Below the pieces are notes generated by a model. That model worked only from the letters and a program-made list of their open reading frames with translations. It made no database searches and was not told where the DNA came from. A stretch of 64,000 nt of DNA from Palleronia rufa (GTDB lineage Bacteria; Pseudomonadota; Alphaproteobacteria; Rhodobacterales; Rhodobacteraceae). The stretch covers positions 62,001 through 126,000 of the forward strand of contig NZ_JQEY01000006.1 in NCBI RefSeq assembly GCF_000743715.1, read 5' to 3'. Positions 1 through 8,215 of this stretch are shown here, piece after piece. Both the position numbers and the translations under genes were made by a program. Position 1 is the first letter of the stretch. The number at the start of each line of letters is the position of its first letter.

Positions 1-359
1 CGGTCACCCGACAGCGCCCGCACGGCCGCCCAGATGCCCCATAGCGTGATCGCCCAGGCCAGCACGATACCGAGCCGCGCGGCCAGGACCAGATGATCGC
101 CGGGAAGGATCAGGTAGAGGGCGCGAAAGTACCATGCCGAATAGGGAGTGTGGTTGTAGAAGATGTCTTCGTAGAGCGCGTATTGCCCCAGCAGGGCGGC
201 CGGCGGGATGTAGAGCTGCTCATCCGCCCTGAGTTCGTACCCCAGCACCCGGAGGGCGATGCCCAGAAACAGGATCGCCATGAGCGCACCGGGAAGGAGC
301 GCGGTAAGCCGCCCCGCGGAGACGCGCGTCCGGCCCGCGGGTTCACGCAGCGCCGTCAT
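1..359 (-). CDS. GT-C-type membrane glycosyltransferase, N-terminal part only
   Basis: The first 119 residues are inside the window; the rest runs off the left edge. One hydrophobic segment (about residues 19-40) is followed by an acidic pair (D46, E47) in the expected first periplasmic loop and an aromatic-rich stretch (YNHTPYSAWYFRALY). This layout is typical of polytopic GT-C enzymes of the ArnT/PMT type, which transfer a sugar from a lipid-linked donor on the outer face of the inner membrane. The start is the ATG at 359, which overlaps the stop of the GtrA-like gene upstream (ATGA), so the two are probably translationally coupled. The family call is by general pattern; acceptor and sugar are unknown. 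Confidence 0.6.
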   Translation of the reverse strand, partial: MTALREPAGRTRVSAGRLTALLPGALMAILFLGIALRVLGYELRADEQLYIPPAALLGQYALYEDIFYNHTPYSAWYFRALYLILPGDHLVLAARLGIVLAWAITLWGIWAAVRALSGD

Positions 360-760
360 CCTTCCCGCCTCCGCATGAGCCGTGACAGGACCAGGAACGA
401 CAAGGCCGCCATGGGCAACAGCATCAGGCCTTGGGCGATGGCAGCGGGCATCACCTCGGACAGCGCCCATAGAAACAGAAGGTTGACGCCATAGAGCACC
501 AGATAGGCCAGCGCGTAGGACGGCAGCCGACCGACGCCACGGGTGCCGAAAACGTAGCGGCCGTGGAGCATGTAGTTGAACGGGATCCCCAGGGCGAACT
601 GGAGCGCCAGGGCAAGGCCCGGTGCCAGTCCCAACGTTAGTCCCAGCAGGAAGACGCCGTAGCCGAAGCCCGTATTCACCACGCCCGTGCCCAGGAACCG
701 TGCGAACCGTGCGTCCATGAGCAGGCGGACAACCGTCATCGAACCTCTCTCCTCGATCAT
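356..760 (-). CDS. GtrA family membrane protein
   Basis: This 134-residue protein has four predicted membrane segments and a conserved GtrA-type core: GTGVVNTGFGYG near residue 24, then NYMLHGRYVF near residue 63. GtrA-like proteins are small membrane proteins thought to flip polyprenyl-phosphate-linked sugars for cell-surface glycosylation. It lies between a GT4 gene (ATGA overlap at 757-760) and a GT-C-type transferase (ATGA overlap at 356-359). That arrangement fits a lipid-linked sugar supply for the GT-C enzyme. A second Met at residue 8 is a possible alternative start. The family call is firm, the transported molecule is not known. Confidence 0.8.
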   Translation of the reverse strand: MIEERGSMTVVRLLMDARFARFLGTGVVNTGFGYGVFLLGLTLGLAPGLALALQFALGIPFNYMLHGRYVFGTRGVGRLPSYALAYLVLYGVNLLFLWALSEVMPAAIAQGLMLLPMAALSFLVLSRLMRRREG

Positions 761-1977
761 CTCACTGCCGCGCCCCGGGTGGCATCGGCGTCCGGCGCGC
801 CCTTGCCCGGGCAGGCACCGTAGGCCGATCCCAGAAGCGCCTCGTAGGCACGTTCGACCGATTGCACGCTGGGGCGCAGGCCAAAGCGGGCATGCACGCT
901 TTCTCTTGCGCGATCGGCGATCGAACGACGATAGGCCGGGCTGTCGGCCAGGTCCTGCACCGCGGCCGCGAAGCCGTCCAGATCGTCATGGGCGACCAGG
1001 AGCCCGGTTTTGCCGTGGTCGATGGCCTCCGGGTTTCCGCCGTGATCCGTGGCCACGACCGGAACGCCCAGATCCATGGCCTCGATCAGCGTGCGTCCGA
1101 AGGGCTCGTTCAGCGCGGTGACGATCAGCATGTCGAGCGCGCTCATCGGGCCCGCGATACCGGGTCTGTGACCCATCAGATGGACCCGGTCGCATAGCCC
1201 CAGGCGCGCGATCTCCGCCCGGACCGTGTCCATCATGCCGGGCGTCTCTTCCTGCCCGAAGATGCAGCCGTGGACCTCTCGATCCGGCATCCGCCCGGCC
1301 GCCCGCGCGATCACCTTGACGAAAACGTCCGGACGCTTGCGCAGATTGAGAAAGCCCACATAGCCCAGGACGAGCGCGTCCGCGCCGGCACCGATTTCCT
1401 GGCGCAAGCGGGCCCGTTCCGCCGTCACATCGCGGGGCGTCGGAGAGAAATCGAACGGGCTCCGCGCCACCTCGACCCGGTCGCCCATCACGCGCCTGGC
1501 CCGCGGCGGCGTCGCGAAATGCGACACGGTAAGCATCCGGTCGGCCAGGTGCGGGGCGAACCAGTTGGCGAACCGTTTGGAGGGGTCCTCGCGGTGGTGC
1601 CAGAGCAGCTTCGCCCCGCCCAGCTTGGCCGGAAGCGCCCAGTTCACATGCATCCGCCCGTCGTTGGTGTGCACGATGTCGGCTGCGGTCTCACGGATGA
1701 GACGGATCATCCGGGGAAGTGAACGGGCCATGTACGCCGCGGGAGAAACATCCAGCGCGCCGCGCACCGCTTTCGGGGCCATGATGGGCGCGTCGATGAT
1801 CCGCGTCTCGATACCGGCATCGCGCACGTAGTCTTCCAGGGTTCCGCCGCCGCGGTGCAGCAGGACCAGGGGGCGGAACCGCGCCGCGTCGAGGCGGCGC
1901 GCCACCGCGAGGGCCGACACATGGCTGCCGCCGACGGTGTCGCCGCCGACGAACGGAAAGAGAATGGTCGCTGACAC
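757..1977 (-). CDS. glycosyltransferase family 4 (GT-B fold)
   Basis: This is a 406-residue GT-B glycosyltransferase. The N-terminal acceptor domain has GGSHVSALAVARRL near the start and DIVHTNDGRMHVNW near residue 95. The C-terminal nucleotide-sugar domain shows LGYVGFLNLRKRPD and the GT4 signature EPFGRTLIEAMDLGVPVVA, followed by GGNPEAIDHGKTGLLV. Such enzymes retain anomeric configuration and build surface polysaccharides at the cytoplasmic face. It is the first gene of a minus-strand operon with the GtrA-like and GT-C genes. The last 25 or so residues are low-complexity and Ala/Gly-rich. Sugar specificity cannot be read from the sequence. Confidence 0.88.
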   Translation of the reverse strand: MSATILFPFVGGDTVGGSHVSALAVARRLDAARFRPLVLLHRGGGTLEDYVRDAGIETRIIDAPIMAPKAVRGALDVSPAAYMARSLPRMIRLIRETAADIVHTNDGRMHVNWALPAKLGGAKLLWHHREDPSKRFANWFAPHLADRMLTVSHFATPPRARRVMGDRVEVARSPFDFSPTPRDVTAERARLRQEIGAGADALVLGYVGFLNLRKRPDVFVKVIARAAGRMPDREVHGCIFGQEETPGMMDTVRAEIARLGLCDRVHLMGHRPGIAGPMSALDMLIVTALNEPFGRTLIEAMDLGVPVVATDHGGNPEAIDHGKTGLLVAHDDLDGFAAAVQDLADSPAYRRSIADRARESVHARFGLRPSVQSVERAYEALLGSAYGACPGKGAPDADATRGAAVR

Positions 1978-2171
1978 GTCCGGTAGGTTCCGCTAAAAGG
2001 TCTGTGCAGGCGGAGTTTCCGGCGCCTTGGCGCCGGGAGCAAGCGCGCATAGTAGTCGGTCACTCACCCGGTCGGGGTATTTCTTCCAAGATGCTGTCAG
2101 GTATATCGGGGCCGACCGGAGATGCGCAGCCGCCCTCCGATCCTGACCTTCGGGGCGAGCCACGTGATACC
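1978..2171. promoter_or_regulatory. divergent intergenic region between two polysaccharide transcription units
   Basis: The GT4 operon starts leftward at 1977 and the polymerase/ligase-like gene rightward at 2172, so both promoters should lie here. The stretch is richer in A/T than its surroundings (for example around 2070-2100), but I cannot assign convincing -35/-10 boxes or an operator. Confidence 0.35.
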
Positions 2172-3470
2172 ATGAGCGACCTTTCCCAACACGCGCAGGT
2201 CTCCCGGCCCGGTCCCGCGGGCCAGAGCTACGCCCCCGCGACGCCGGCAAGGGCCGATGACCGGCTGGGCTTCTGGCTGGCCGCCGCAGTGGTGTTCCTC
2301 AGCCCATACAATAATATCGTGCTGCCGAACATCTACATCACCGGTGCCGATATTCTTGCCCTGGCGTCCGTCGTCATCCTCGCCGTGACCGGACGCCTGT
2401 CGCTTGACCCGTTCGGGCGGCTGACGACCATCTGGCTGGCGGCCTTCGCGCTTCTGGCAACCGGCATGCTGGTCGGATCGCTGGTGGCGAACCGTCCCCT
2501 GGGCGCCGTCGTGGTGCTCAGCCAGTACAGTTTCGCGTTTTTGCTGCTGCCTCTGGTGATCTGCCGGCGCAGCTACCGCGATTGTTCCCTGCTGCTGCTG
2601 ATCTTCGTTGCCACGATCCTGATCGCGGTGATCCACGGCGCCTATGTTTTCAACTACGTCGAGAACCCGCCGCGCAATATCGTTTCGGCCTCCGGTCGCC
2701 TGCGAACGGTCCTCGGGCGTGAGAACGGTGCCGCGGCGATGATCGCGACGGCGGCGATCGTCGCACTCTATCTGTGCGCCACCCGCTGGCTGCATCCGCT
2801 TCTGGGCGCGGTGATCATCCTGACACTGATCTACGGTATCGTCCTGACCGCGTCGAACACCGGCATCATGGCGCTGGTGGCCGGTGTGGCGACCCTGTCC
2901 GTCCTGATGCGCGGCTATCGCGGCTATCTCGCTCTGCTGTTCTGCGTCGGTGCCGGTATGCTGGCCTTCGTCATCATGGGTCCGGAAATCCTGCCAGAGA
3001 AATTTTCGGACCGCGTGCTCGGTGCCGTCTCGTCCGGCGATATCGAACAGGCCGGCACGTTTTCCGACCGGGTCATCCTGATGCAAGAGGGCTGGGATCT
3101 GGCGCGCGAATATGCGTTCATCGGCTTGGGCGCCGATGAGTTCCGTGAAATCAACAGCTACGGGCAGCCGGTCCACAACACCTATATCCTGCTTCTGGTA
3201 GAAGGCGGGGTGCTTTCCCTCGGCGGCCTCGTGGCGATGCTGGGTCTTTTCCTGATTACTGGCGCCATCCTCTACGCGGACCGCGAAACCCGCGACAGGG
3301 CGGCGCTGGTGATCGCCATGGGCATCACCTATGCGGTGCTGCTCAACGCCTTCGCCCATGTCTATGCCCGCTTCTGGATGGTGCCGCTGGCGCTGACCCT
3401 TGCCGTAGGGCTGTCCGCCGACGCGCCGCACAAGCGGAATCGCACCGATCGCCCTACTCGAAAGGCTTAG
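2172..3470 (+). CDS. O-antigen ligase / Wzy-like polymerase family membrane protein
   Basis: This is a 432-residue polytopic protein with about ten hydrophobic segments. A large polar loop between roughly residues 280 and 345 contains SDRVILMQEGWDLAREY, followed by FIGLGADEF and PVHNTYILLLVEGG. The pattern of a glycine-rich G-[IL]-G motif, then H-N, then E-x-G is characteristic of the O-antigen ligase/Wzy superfamily. It probably polymerises or ligates repeat units at the periplasmic face. I chose the ATG at 2172 because the residues encoded upstream look non-coding. It is followed by a Wzc-like gene, which supports a Wzy role over a ligase role. Confidence 0.82.
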   Translation: MSDLSQHAQVSRPGPAGQSYAPATPARADDRLGFWLAAAVVFLSPYNNIVLPNIYITGADILALASVVILAVTGRLSLDPFGRLTTIWLAAFALLATGMLVGSLVANRPLGAVVVLSQYSFAFLLLPLVICRRSYRDCSLLLLIFVATILIAVIHGAYVFNYVENPPRNIVSASGRLRTVLGRENGAAAMIATAAIVALYLCATRWLHPLLGAVIILTLIYGIVLTASNTGIMALVAGVATLSVLMRGYRGYLALLFCVGAGMLAFVIMGPEILPEKFSDRVLGAVSSGDIEQAGTFSDRVILMQEGWDLAREYAFIGLGADEFREINSYGQPVHNTYILLLVEGGVLSLGGLVAMLGLFLITGAILYADRETRDRAALVIAMGITYAVLLNAFAHVYARFWMVPLALTLAVGLSADAPHKRNRTDRPTRKA

Positions 3471-3583
3471 CGCGATACTTCTGCACCAATGCACGCCCCG
3501 GACGTGATAATGGTCCAGCAGGCTGCCGGTGTGTAGTTGAACAAGACCGGGGCGGGGAGCGCCACCGACGTGGGAGATAATTG

Positions 3584-5530
3584 GTGACATATAGTACCGA
3601 AGATTTGGCGGCGCCGAACCGGATCGGAACCGCCTGGGCCAACCTGGCGGACGGCGGCTTCAACCGCCGCCTCCCGGACCTCGACATCCTCGCAATCCTG
3701 CGCCGCAACCTGCGCTTCATCGTCGTGATCGTGGCGCTCATCGTCATCGCGACCGGCTGGTGGGTCAGCCGGCAGCCTCCCATCTTTCAGGCCGGTGCTG
3801 CGCTGGTGCTGGAAGCGTCGGATACCCCGTCGGAACTGGACACCGGCCAGAACCAGGGCAACGTCACCCCGACCACGGTCTTTACGGAGATCGAGGTCAT
3901 GCGCTCCCGCGACTTCGCCGCCAACCTGGCAGAGCGGCTCGATCTCTTCGCGGACCCGCGTATCAACCCCCAGCCCATCGCCCCGACGGAACCCGGGCTG
4001 ATCGCCAGAACGCTTCGGACCCTCGGCCTGTCGGCCGAGGGCGCCGTCGAAGAGATGTCTGCCGATGCCCGTCGCGAACGCGCGATCACCAACCTGCAGG
4101 GCCTTTACGCGGTCAGCGGCAATCCGCGCCACAACGTGATCGAGATCACCTCGACCCATCGCGACCCGGTGCTTGCGGCACGGATCGCGAACGGTGTGGC
4201 AGGGCTGTACATGAACAACACCCTGTCCAAGCAGGTCGCGAACCTCGACCGGCGTATCAAGTTTCTGGCCGCACGCAGCGATGAGCTGTCCGGCGATCTG
4301 AGCGCCCAGCAGGTCGCCATGACCAGCCTGATCCAGGACAACAAGCTGCGCGACGACGACGCGACCCGCCTGTTGCTGGCGGAACTGACCCCTCTCCAGC
4401 GACGCCTGAACGGTCTGAGCGAGGGGTCGGAGGCCCGCCAGACCGTGCAGACCCGCATCGACGAGATCGAGAAGGTGCTCAACAACCGCGTGAGCGCGGA
4501 GATCGAACTGGCCAAGCAAGAGCTTGCCCTGCAGACGGACATGAAACGTTTCGACACCGTCAACCAGCGCCTGAGTGAGCTTGAGGCCCAGAGAGACGCC
4601 GCCCAGTCGAACGCGCGCCAGATCTCCGTCGCGGAGGTTCCGCGCACGCCGATCGGACCCAACGCGCCGGCCTCGCTGGCCGTTGCCCTTGTCGCGGGCA
4701 CGCTGCTCGCCGCGATCCTGGCGCTTTTCCGCGAAGGCCTCGACAGGCGCGTCCGCAGTCCCGGCCAGACAGAGGCGGAGACCGGCCTGAATGTCATCGC
4801 CTCCCTGCCCAAGCTGCCCTGGTCCGCCCTCCGCCAGCACAAGGGGCCCCATGCGATCATCGCAGCGAACGCCTATCCGGCCTTCTCCCAGGCCATCCGG
4901 TCGCTCGTCACCGCGGTTGACGCACGGGGCGAAGGGGGCGGTCGCTTCGTCTTCGTCGGCTCGCCCCTCGCGGCAGAGGGGAAATCCTCGATCGCCACAT
5001 CCATGGCCGTTGCCGCCGCGATGGACGATCTCAAGGTCCTGCTCATCGACTTCGACGTGCATCGTGGCGGCGCCACCGCGGCCTTCAAGGCACCACCCGG
5101 CAAGACCACCGTCGGCAGCGTCCTGGGGGACGTCGACCTGCTGGAAAAGACGATCCAGAGCACCCCCTATCCCGGTGTCGATTTCCTCAACTTCCGGCAC
5201 GGATCGCGGTTTTCGCGCAAGGTGGTGAACCAGCAGGGTCTGTCGAAATCGCTGGATGCCCTTCGGGAGCGCTACGACATGATCATCTTCGACACGCCTC
5301 CCTACCTCATCTCCGAGGAGTCGAACCGCCTCGGGCGCCTTTCCGATACCGCCATCCTGGTCAGCCGATGGGGCCGGACGGACCGGAATACCCTGACCCA
5401 GACGGCTCAGCGGATGCAGCGCAACGGTCTCAACGTCGCCGGTATCGTCGTGAACGGCGTCGAGCCGCGCCGTGCAGAGGTCTACGGCTATGTGGATTAC
5501 GCCGCCTATGACTATGTCAAACGTGCCTAA
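3584..5530 (+). CDS. Wzc-type polysaccharide co-polymerase with tyrosine autokinase domain
   Basis: This is a 648-residue bacterial tyrosine kinase fused to a chain-length (Wzz) domain. The N-terminal membrane segment is near residues 43-60, a coiled-coil-rich periplasmic part covers roughly 200-350, and a second membrane segment lies near 365-385. The cytoplasmic kinase has a Walker A variant (SPLAAEGKSS, near 460-470), Walker A' (LLIDFDVHRGG) and Walker B (IIFDTPP). The final 15 residues hold five tyrosines in a YGYVDYAAYDY cluster, the usual autophosphorylation tail. GTG at 3584 is preferred: GGGAG at 3572-3576 sits about 7 bases upstream, whereas TTG at 3581 would be too close. It controls polymer length and export with the upstream polymerase. 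Confidence 0.9.
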   Translation: MTYSTEDLAAPNRIGTAWANLADGGFNRRLPDLDILAILRRNLRFIVVIVALIVIATGWWVSRQPPIFQAGAALVLEASDTPSELDTGQNQGNVTPTTVFTEIEVMRSRDFAANLAERLDLFADPRINPQPIAPTEPGLIARTLRTLGLSAEGAVEEMSADARRERAITNLQGLYAVSGNPRHNVIEITSTHRDPVLAARIANGVAGLYMNNTLSKQVANLDRRIKFLAARSDELSGDLSAQQVAMTSLIQDNKLRDDDATRLLLAELTPLQRRLNGLSEGSEARQTVQTRIDEIEKVLNNRVSAEIELAKQELALQTDMKRFDTVNQRLSELEAQRDAAQSNARQISVAEVPRTPIGPNAPASLAVALVAGTLLAAILALFREGLDRRVRSPGQTEAETGLNVIASLPKLPWSALRQHKGPHAIIAANAYPAFSQAIRSLVTAVDARGEGGGRFVFVGSPLAAEGKSSIATSMAVAAAMDDLKVLLIDFDVHRGGATAAFKAPPGKTTVGSVLGDVDLLEKTIQSTPYPGVDFLNFRHGSRFSRKVVNQQGLSKSLDALRERYDMIIFDTPPYLISEESNRLGRLSDTAILVSRWGRTDRNTLTQTAQRMQRNGLNVAGIVVNGVEPRRAEVYGYVDYAAYDYVKRA

Positions 5531-6884
5531 GGCCCTCGCGCTCGGGTCGCTTCTGGCGCTGGCCCCCTTGTGGGCGGCGGCAGAGGGCATTGCCTTTCCA
5601 GGCGCAATGGGCTTCGGGGCAGAGGCCGTGGGCTGGAAAGGCGGCGCGATCACCCGCGTGACAACGCTCAAGGACGATGGGCCGGGGTCGCTCCGCGACT
5701 GCGCTGAGGCGGACGTCCCCCGCGTCTGCGTCTTCGACGTGTCCGGCACGATCAGCCTGAACAGCGATATCCGCGTCCGCCCGAACGTCTACATCGCCGG
5801 ACAAACCGCTCCGGGCGACGGAGTGCAGATCCGTCTGGGCGACGGCACCAGCACGCCGGTCGTGGTCAAGAACTCCAATGACGTCGTGATCCGCTTTCTC
5901 AAGATCCGCCCCGGCGCGCCCGAGGTCGAGAACGCGGGTGTCGACGCCATCACGCTGGAAAACGCGACCCGTGTGTATCTGGATCATCTATCCCTAGGCT
6001 TCGCCACGGACGAGACCTTGAACATCCATGCCAGTCAGGGGTTGACCGCTGACATTACCGTAGCGAACAGCCTTCTGGCCTTCTCTCTTGACCGCTCCAC
6101 GCACCCCAAGGGCCGGCATTCCAAGGGCGCCCTGATCTGCTCGATGGATCGAGGTGCGGACGGCTGTGGACGCGTCACCCTCATGCGCAACGTCTTTGCC
6201 CATCACCGCGACCGCAACCCGGACGTGAAGGCCACCGACACGGGTCCTGTCGAGGTCTTGAACAACGTATTCTACGATCCGATCAGCCAGTTCGGCGAGT
6301 ACTACAACCTCTACGGGCTGACCCGGATCGCTCATATCGGCAATCTGACAGTGCCGGGCCCCAGCACGAACTGGAAGACGCCCGTCGCGGTCGAGCTCTA
6401 TCTTCTCGGCAATGGCGAGATCGAACTTGAGGCGCGCGACAACCTGGCGTTGCGGCGCTGCAAATCGGACCGCAACGGTACGGTGCTCGGCCCGGTGGCC
6501 CGGGCCAACCGCTCCCCCGCGCCGATCCTGTCGGCCAACCGTCCGCTTCTGGAGGTCGGCGATCTGCTCAAGACGCTCCTGCCCATCGTCGGCGACCGCC
6601 TGCCGGATGGCGGACATAGGGACGCGCTCGACACGCGGGCCGTCGCGGATATTCGGGATTGCACGGGCAAAGTCATCGATACGGCGGCCGAGGTCGGCGG
6701 CTGGCCGGAGATCGCCGCCAGCCCTCCGCCGGCCGACACCGATGGCGACGGTTTACCGGACATGTTCGAAAGCGGCCGACCCGGGCTCGACCCCGCGCGC
6801 GCCGACGATCCGTGGACGCAGGATCCCGAAACCGGGCTAAGCTATGCCGAAACGTGGCTCGCCGAACTGGCGGGCGACCTCTAG
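5514..6884 (+). CDS. secreted beta-helix protein of polysaccharide lyase family 1 type
   Basis: The protein is 456 residues with a signal peptide ending near AAAEG (about residue 24). The middle carries repeated turns typical of a right-handed parallel beta-helix and the PL1-like stretch YLDHLSLGFATDETLNI (around 157-173), which in pectate lyases reads IDHCSFSWATDE. A charged loop HHRDRNPDVKA follows. Near the C-terminus DTDGDGLPDMFE resembles a calcium-binding thrombospondin type 3 repeat, common at the end of such lyases. It starts inside the end of the kinase gene (17-base overlap), so it is translationally coupled to it. It may trim or modify the exported polymer; lyase activity is inferred, not shown. 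Confidence 0.78.
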   Translation: MSNVPKALALGSLLALAPLWAAAEGIAFPGAMGFGAEAVGWKGGAITRVTTLKDDGPGSLRDCAEADVPRVCVFDVSGTISLNSDIRVRPNVYIAGQTAPGDGVQIRLGDGTSTPVVVKNSNDVVIRFLKIRPGAPEVENAGVDAITLENATRVYLDHLSLGFATDETLNIHASQGLTADITVANSLLAFSLDRSTHPKGRHSKGALICSMDRGADGCGRVTLMRNVFAHHRDRNPDVKATDTGPVEVLNNVFYDPISQFGEYYNLYGLTRIAHIGNLTVPGPSTNWKTPVAVELYLLGNGEIELEARDNLALRRCKSDRNGTVLGPVARANRSPAPILSANRPLLEVGDLLKTLLPIVGDRLPDGGHRDALDTRAVADIRDCTGKVIDTAAEVGGWPEIAASPPPADTDGDGLPDMFESGRPGLDPARADDPWTQDPETGLSYAETWLAELAGDL

Positions 6885-7614
6885 GGATTGTGACCAGGGC
6901 CAGAAGATGACGGCGAGTGCTACGGCCGACAGGAAGACCCTGGGGCAACGGTCGTAGCGGCCTGCGACCCGGCGCCAGTCCGTTGGGCCGCCGAACACGA
7001 TTTCGTTGCGGTTGCGTCGCATGTATCGCCGCGTGTCGTGAGACTTCCGGCCGGGGACGCAAGGGCCTATCCCGTTGTCTTCCAAGGCTCCGCGGAACCA
7101 GTCGGCGTCGTGGCCCCGGCAGGCGGTCCCGCGGTCGACCGCAGGAAGGGGGCCACACAGCGCCCGCACGCCGAAATCTTCGCTGACCTGGCCAGCCCTG
7201 ACGAAGAACCGGATGGGGCGTTTGACGCTGTCGGTGACGGCGTGCCGCGTCGTGTTCGTCCCGCCCGTGGTGCGGCCGATCAGGTCTCCACGCACCCCGG
7301 TTTTCAAGCGCGGGCTGGTCTCTGTCCGGTGTGTCTTGAGGGAGGTCGCGTCGATCACCACCGGGTTCCTCCGCGGCAGGTCCCGCAAGGATCCGTGCGA
7401 ACACCCCCGTCTGTTCGACCGCTTCCGACGGCGGGAGGGGGTCCTGGCGCGGCCCGTCCCCCCCGGCATCGCATCAACGCAATCCATTGCGATTGATGAA
7501 GATTATGCCAGAGAACACACGCCTGTCGTCGGTGCGGGGCTTGCCGTGTGGCTTCGGGAAGGAGCGCGCGGGACGCACCATCTGTCCGTCGCCCGGCCAG
7601 AACGGGCCGCTCAT
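6885..7614 (-). pseudogene. decayed IS5-family transposase
   Basis: Reading leftward from an ATG at 7614, the sequence gives a typical IS5-family N-terminus (HGKPRTDDRRVFSGIIFINR), interrupted by an in-frame TGA at 7474-7476 where the family has GLRW. GVFARILAG follows in the same frame, near 7404. A frameshift then leads into VVIDATSLKTHRTE, GRTTGGTNTTRHAVTD, RPIRFFVRAGQVS and, near the end, MRRNRNEIVFGG and WRRVAGRYDRCP. The normal stop is lost. The element abuts the stop codon of the beta-helix gene. I could not identify terminal inverted repeats or a target duplication, so the outer limits are approximate. Confidence 0.85.
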
Positions 7615-7804
7615 GACATCGCTCGCTTTTTCGAGCAGTGAATCAGAGGGTTAGCGTCCCATCGACGGGTCCTGAGACGCTGGGGGTATCGGTCTTCGAA
7701 CCCGGAGATTCGGGACCCCCGGTGCCTGCCGGGCTTTTCGGAGATCCCTGCAAGATCGACGTATGAATCGTGTAAGAGTCCCGTAGGACCCCGGTCCGTT
7801 CCGG

Positions 7805-8149
7805 TTACTCGGCGCAACCGCCGTCGGCGAGCGGATCGTGGCCCCAGTTCATCAGCGAATAGCGCCAGGTGGAGCTTTCGATGTCGCCATCCGGAACCTG
7901 CGCACAGTGGCGGCGGACATAGCCCACGACCTTGCCCATATGGTCCCACTGGTCGTCGGTCAGATCGTCCTTGTCGGTGCGCTTGATCGACACGATGCGG
8001 CGGCCCGAGGCGTGCCCTGTGCTCTCACCGTCCGCGTCGTCGCCGACCGCGCGGGACTCCTCGGTCTCCAGCCACTCTTCCAGTTCCCTGGGCGCCATGT
8101 TCATCAGCGCGCGCCAGTCGTCCCAAATCTCGTCGCGGGATTTCGCCAT
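7805..8149 (-). CDS. DUF3140 family protein
   Basis: This is a 114-residue acidic soluble protein with the features of DUF3140: ELEEWLETEESRAVG near residue 22, SGRRIVSI, MGKVVGYVRRHCAQ and the closing STWRYSLMNWGHDPL. The function of the family is unknown. There is no signal peptide or membrane segment. It stands alone between the IS remnant and an acyl-CoA synthetase gene on the same strand (66 bases apart), and nothing around it suggests a role. Confidence 0.85.
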   Translation of the reverse strand: MAKSRDEIWDDWRALMNMAPRELEEWLETEESRAVGDDADGESTGHASGRRIVSIKRTDKDDLTDDQWDHMGKVVGYVRRHCAQVPDGDIESSTWRYSLMNWGHDPLADGGCAE

Positions 8150-8215
8150 CGGTCCCTCCGTGCCTTTGTGGCGAAACCGGCGGCGGGGGGCCGGAGTTCC
8201 GGGGCGCGGCCTGCG

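Noticed and set aside
2097..3590. Long open frame opposite the polymerase-like gene
   Set aside because: It is the shadow of a membrane protein gene, rich in His/Gln/Arg/Asp and without family motifs.
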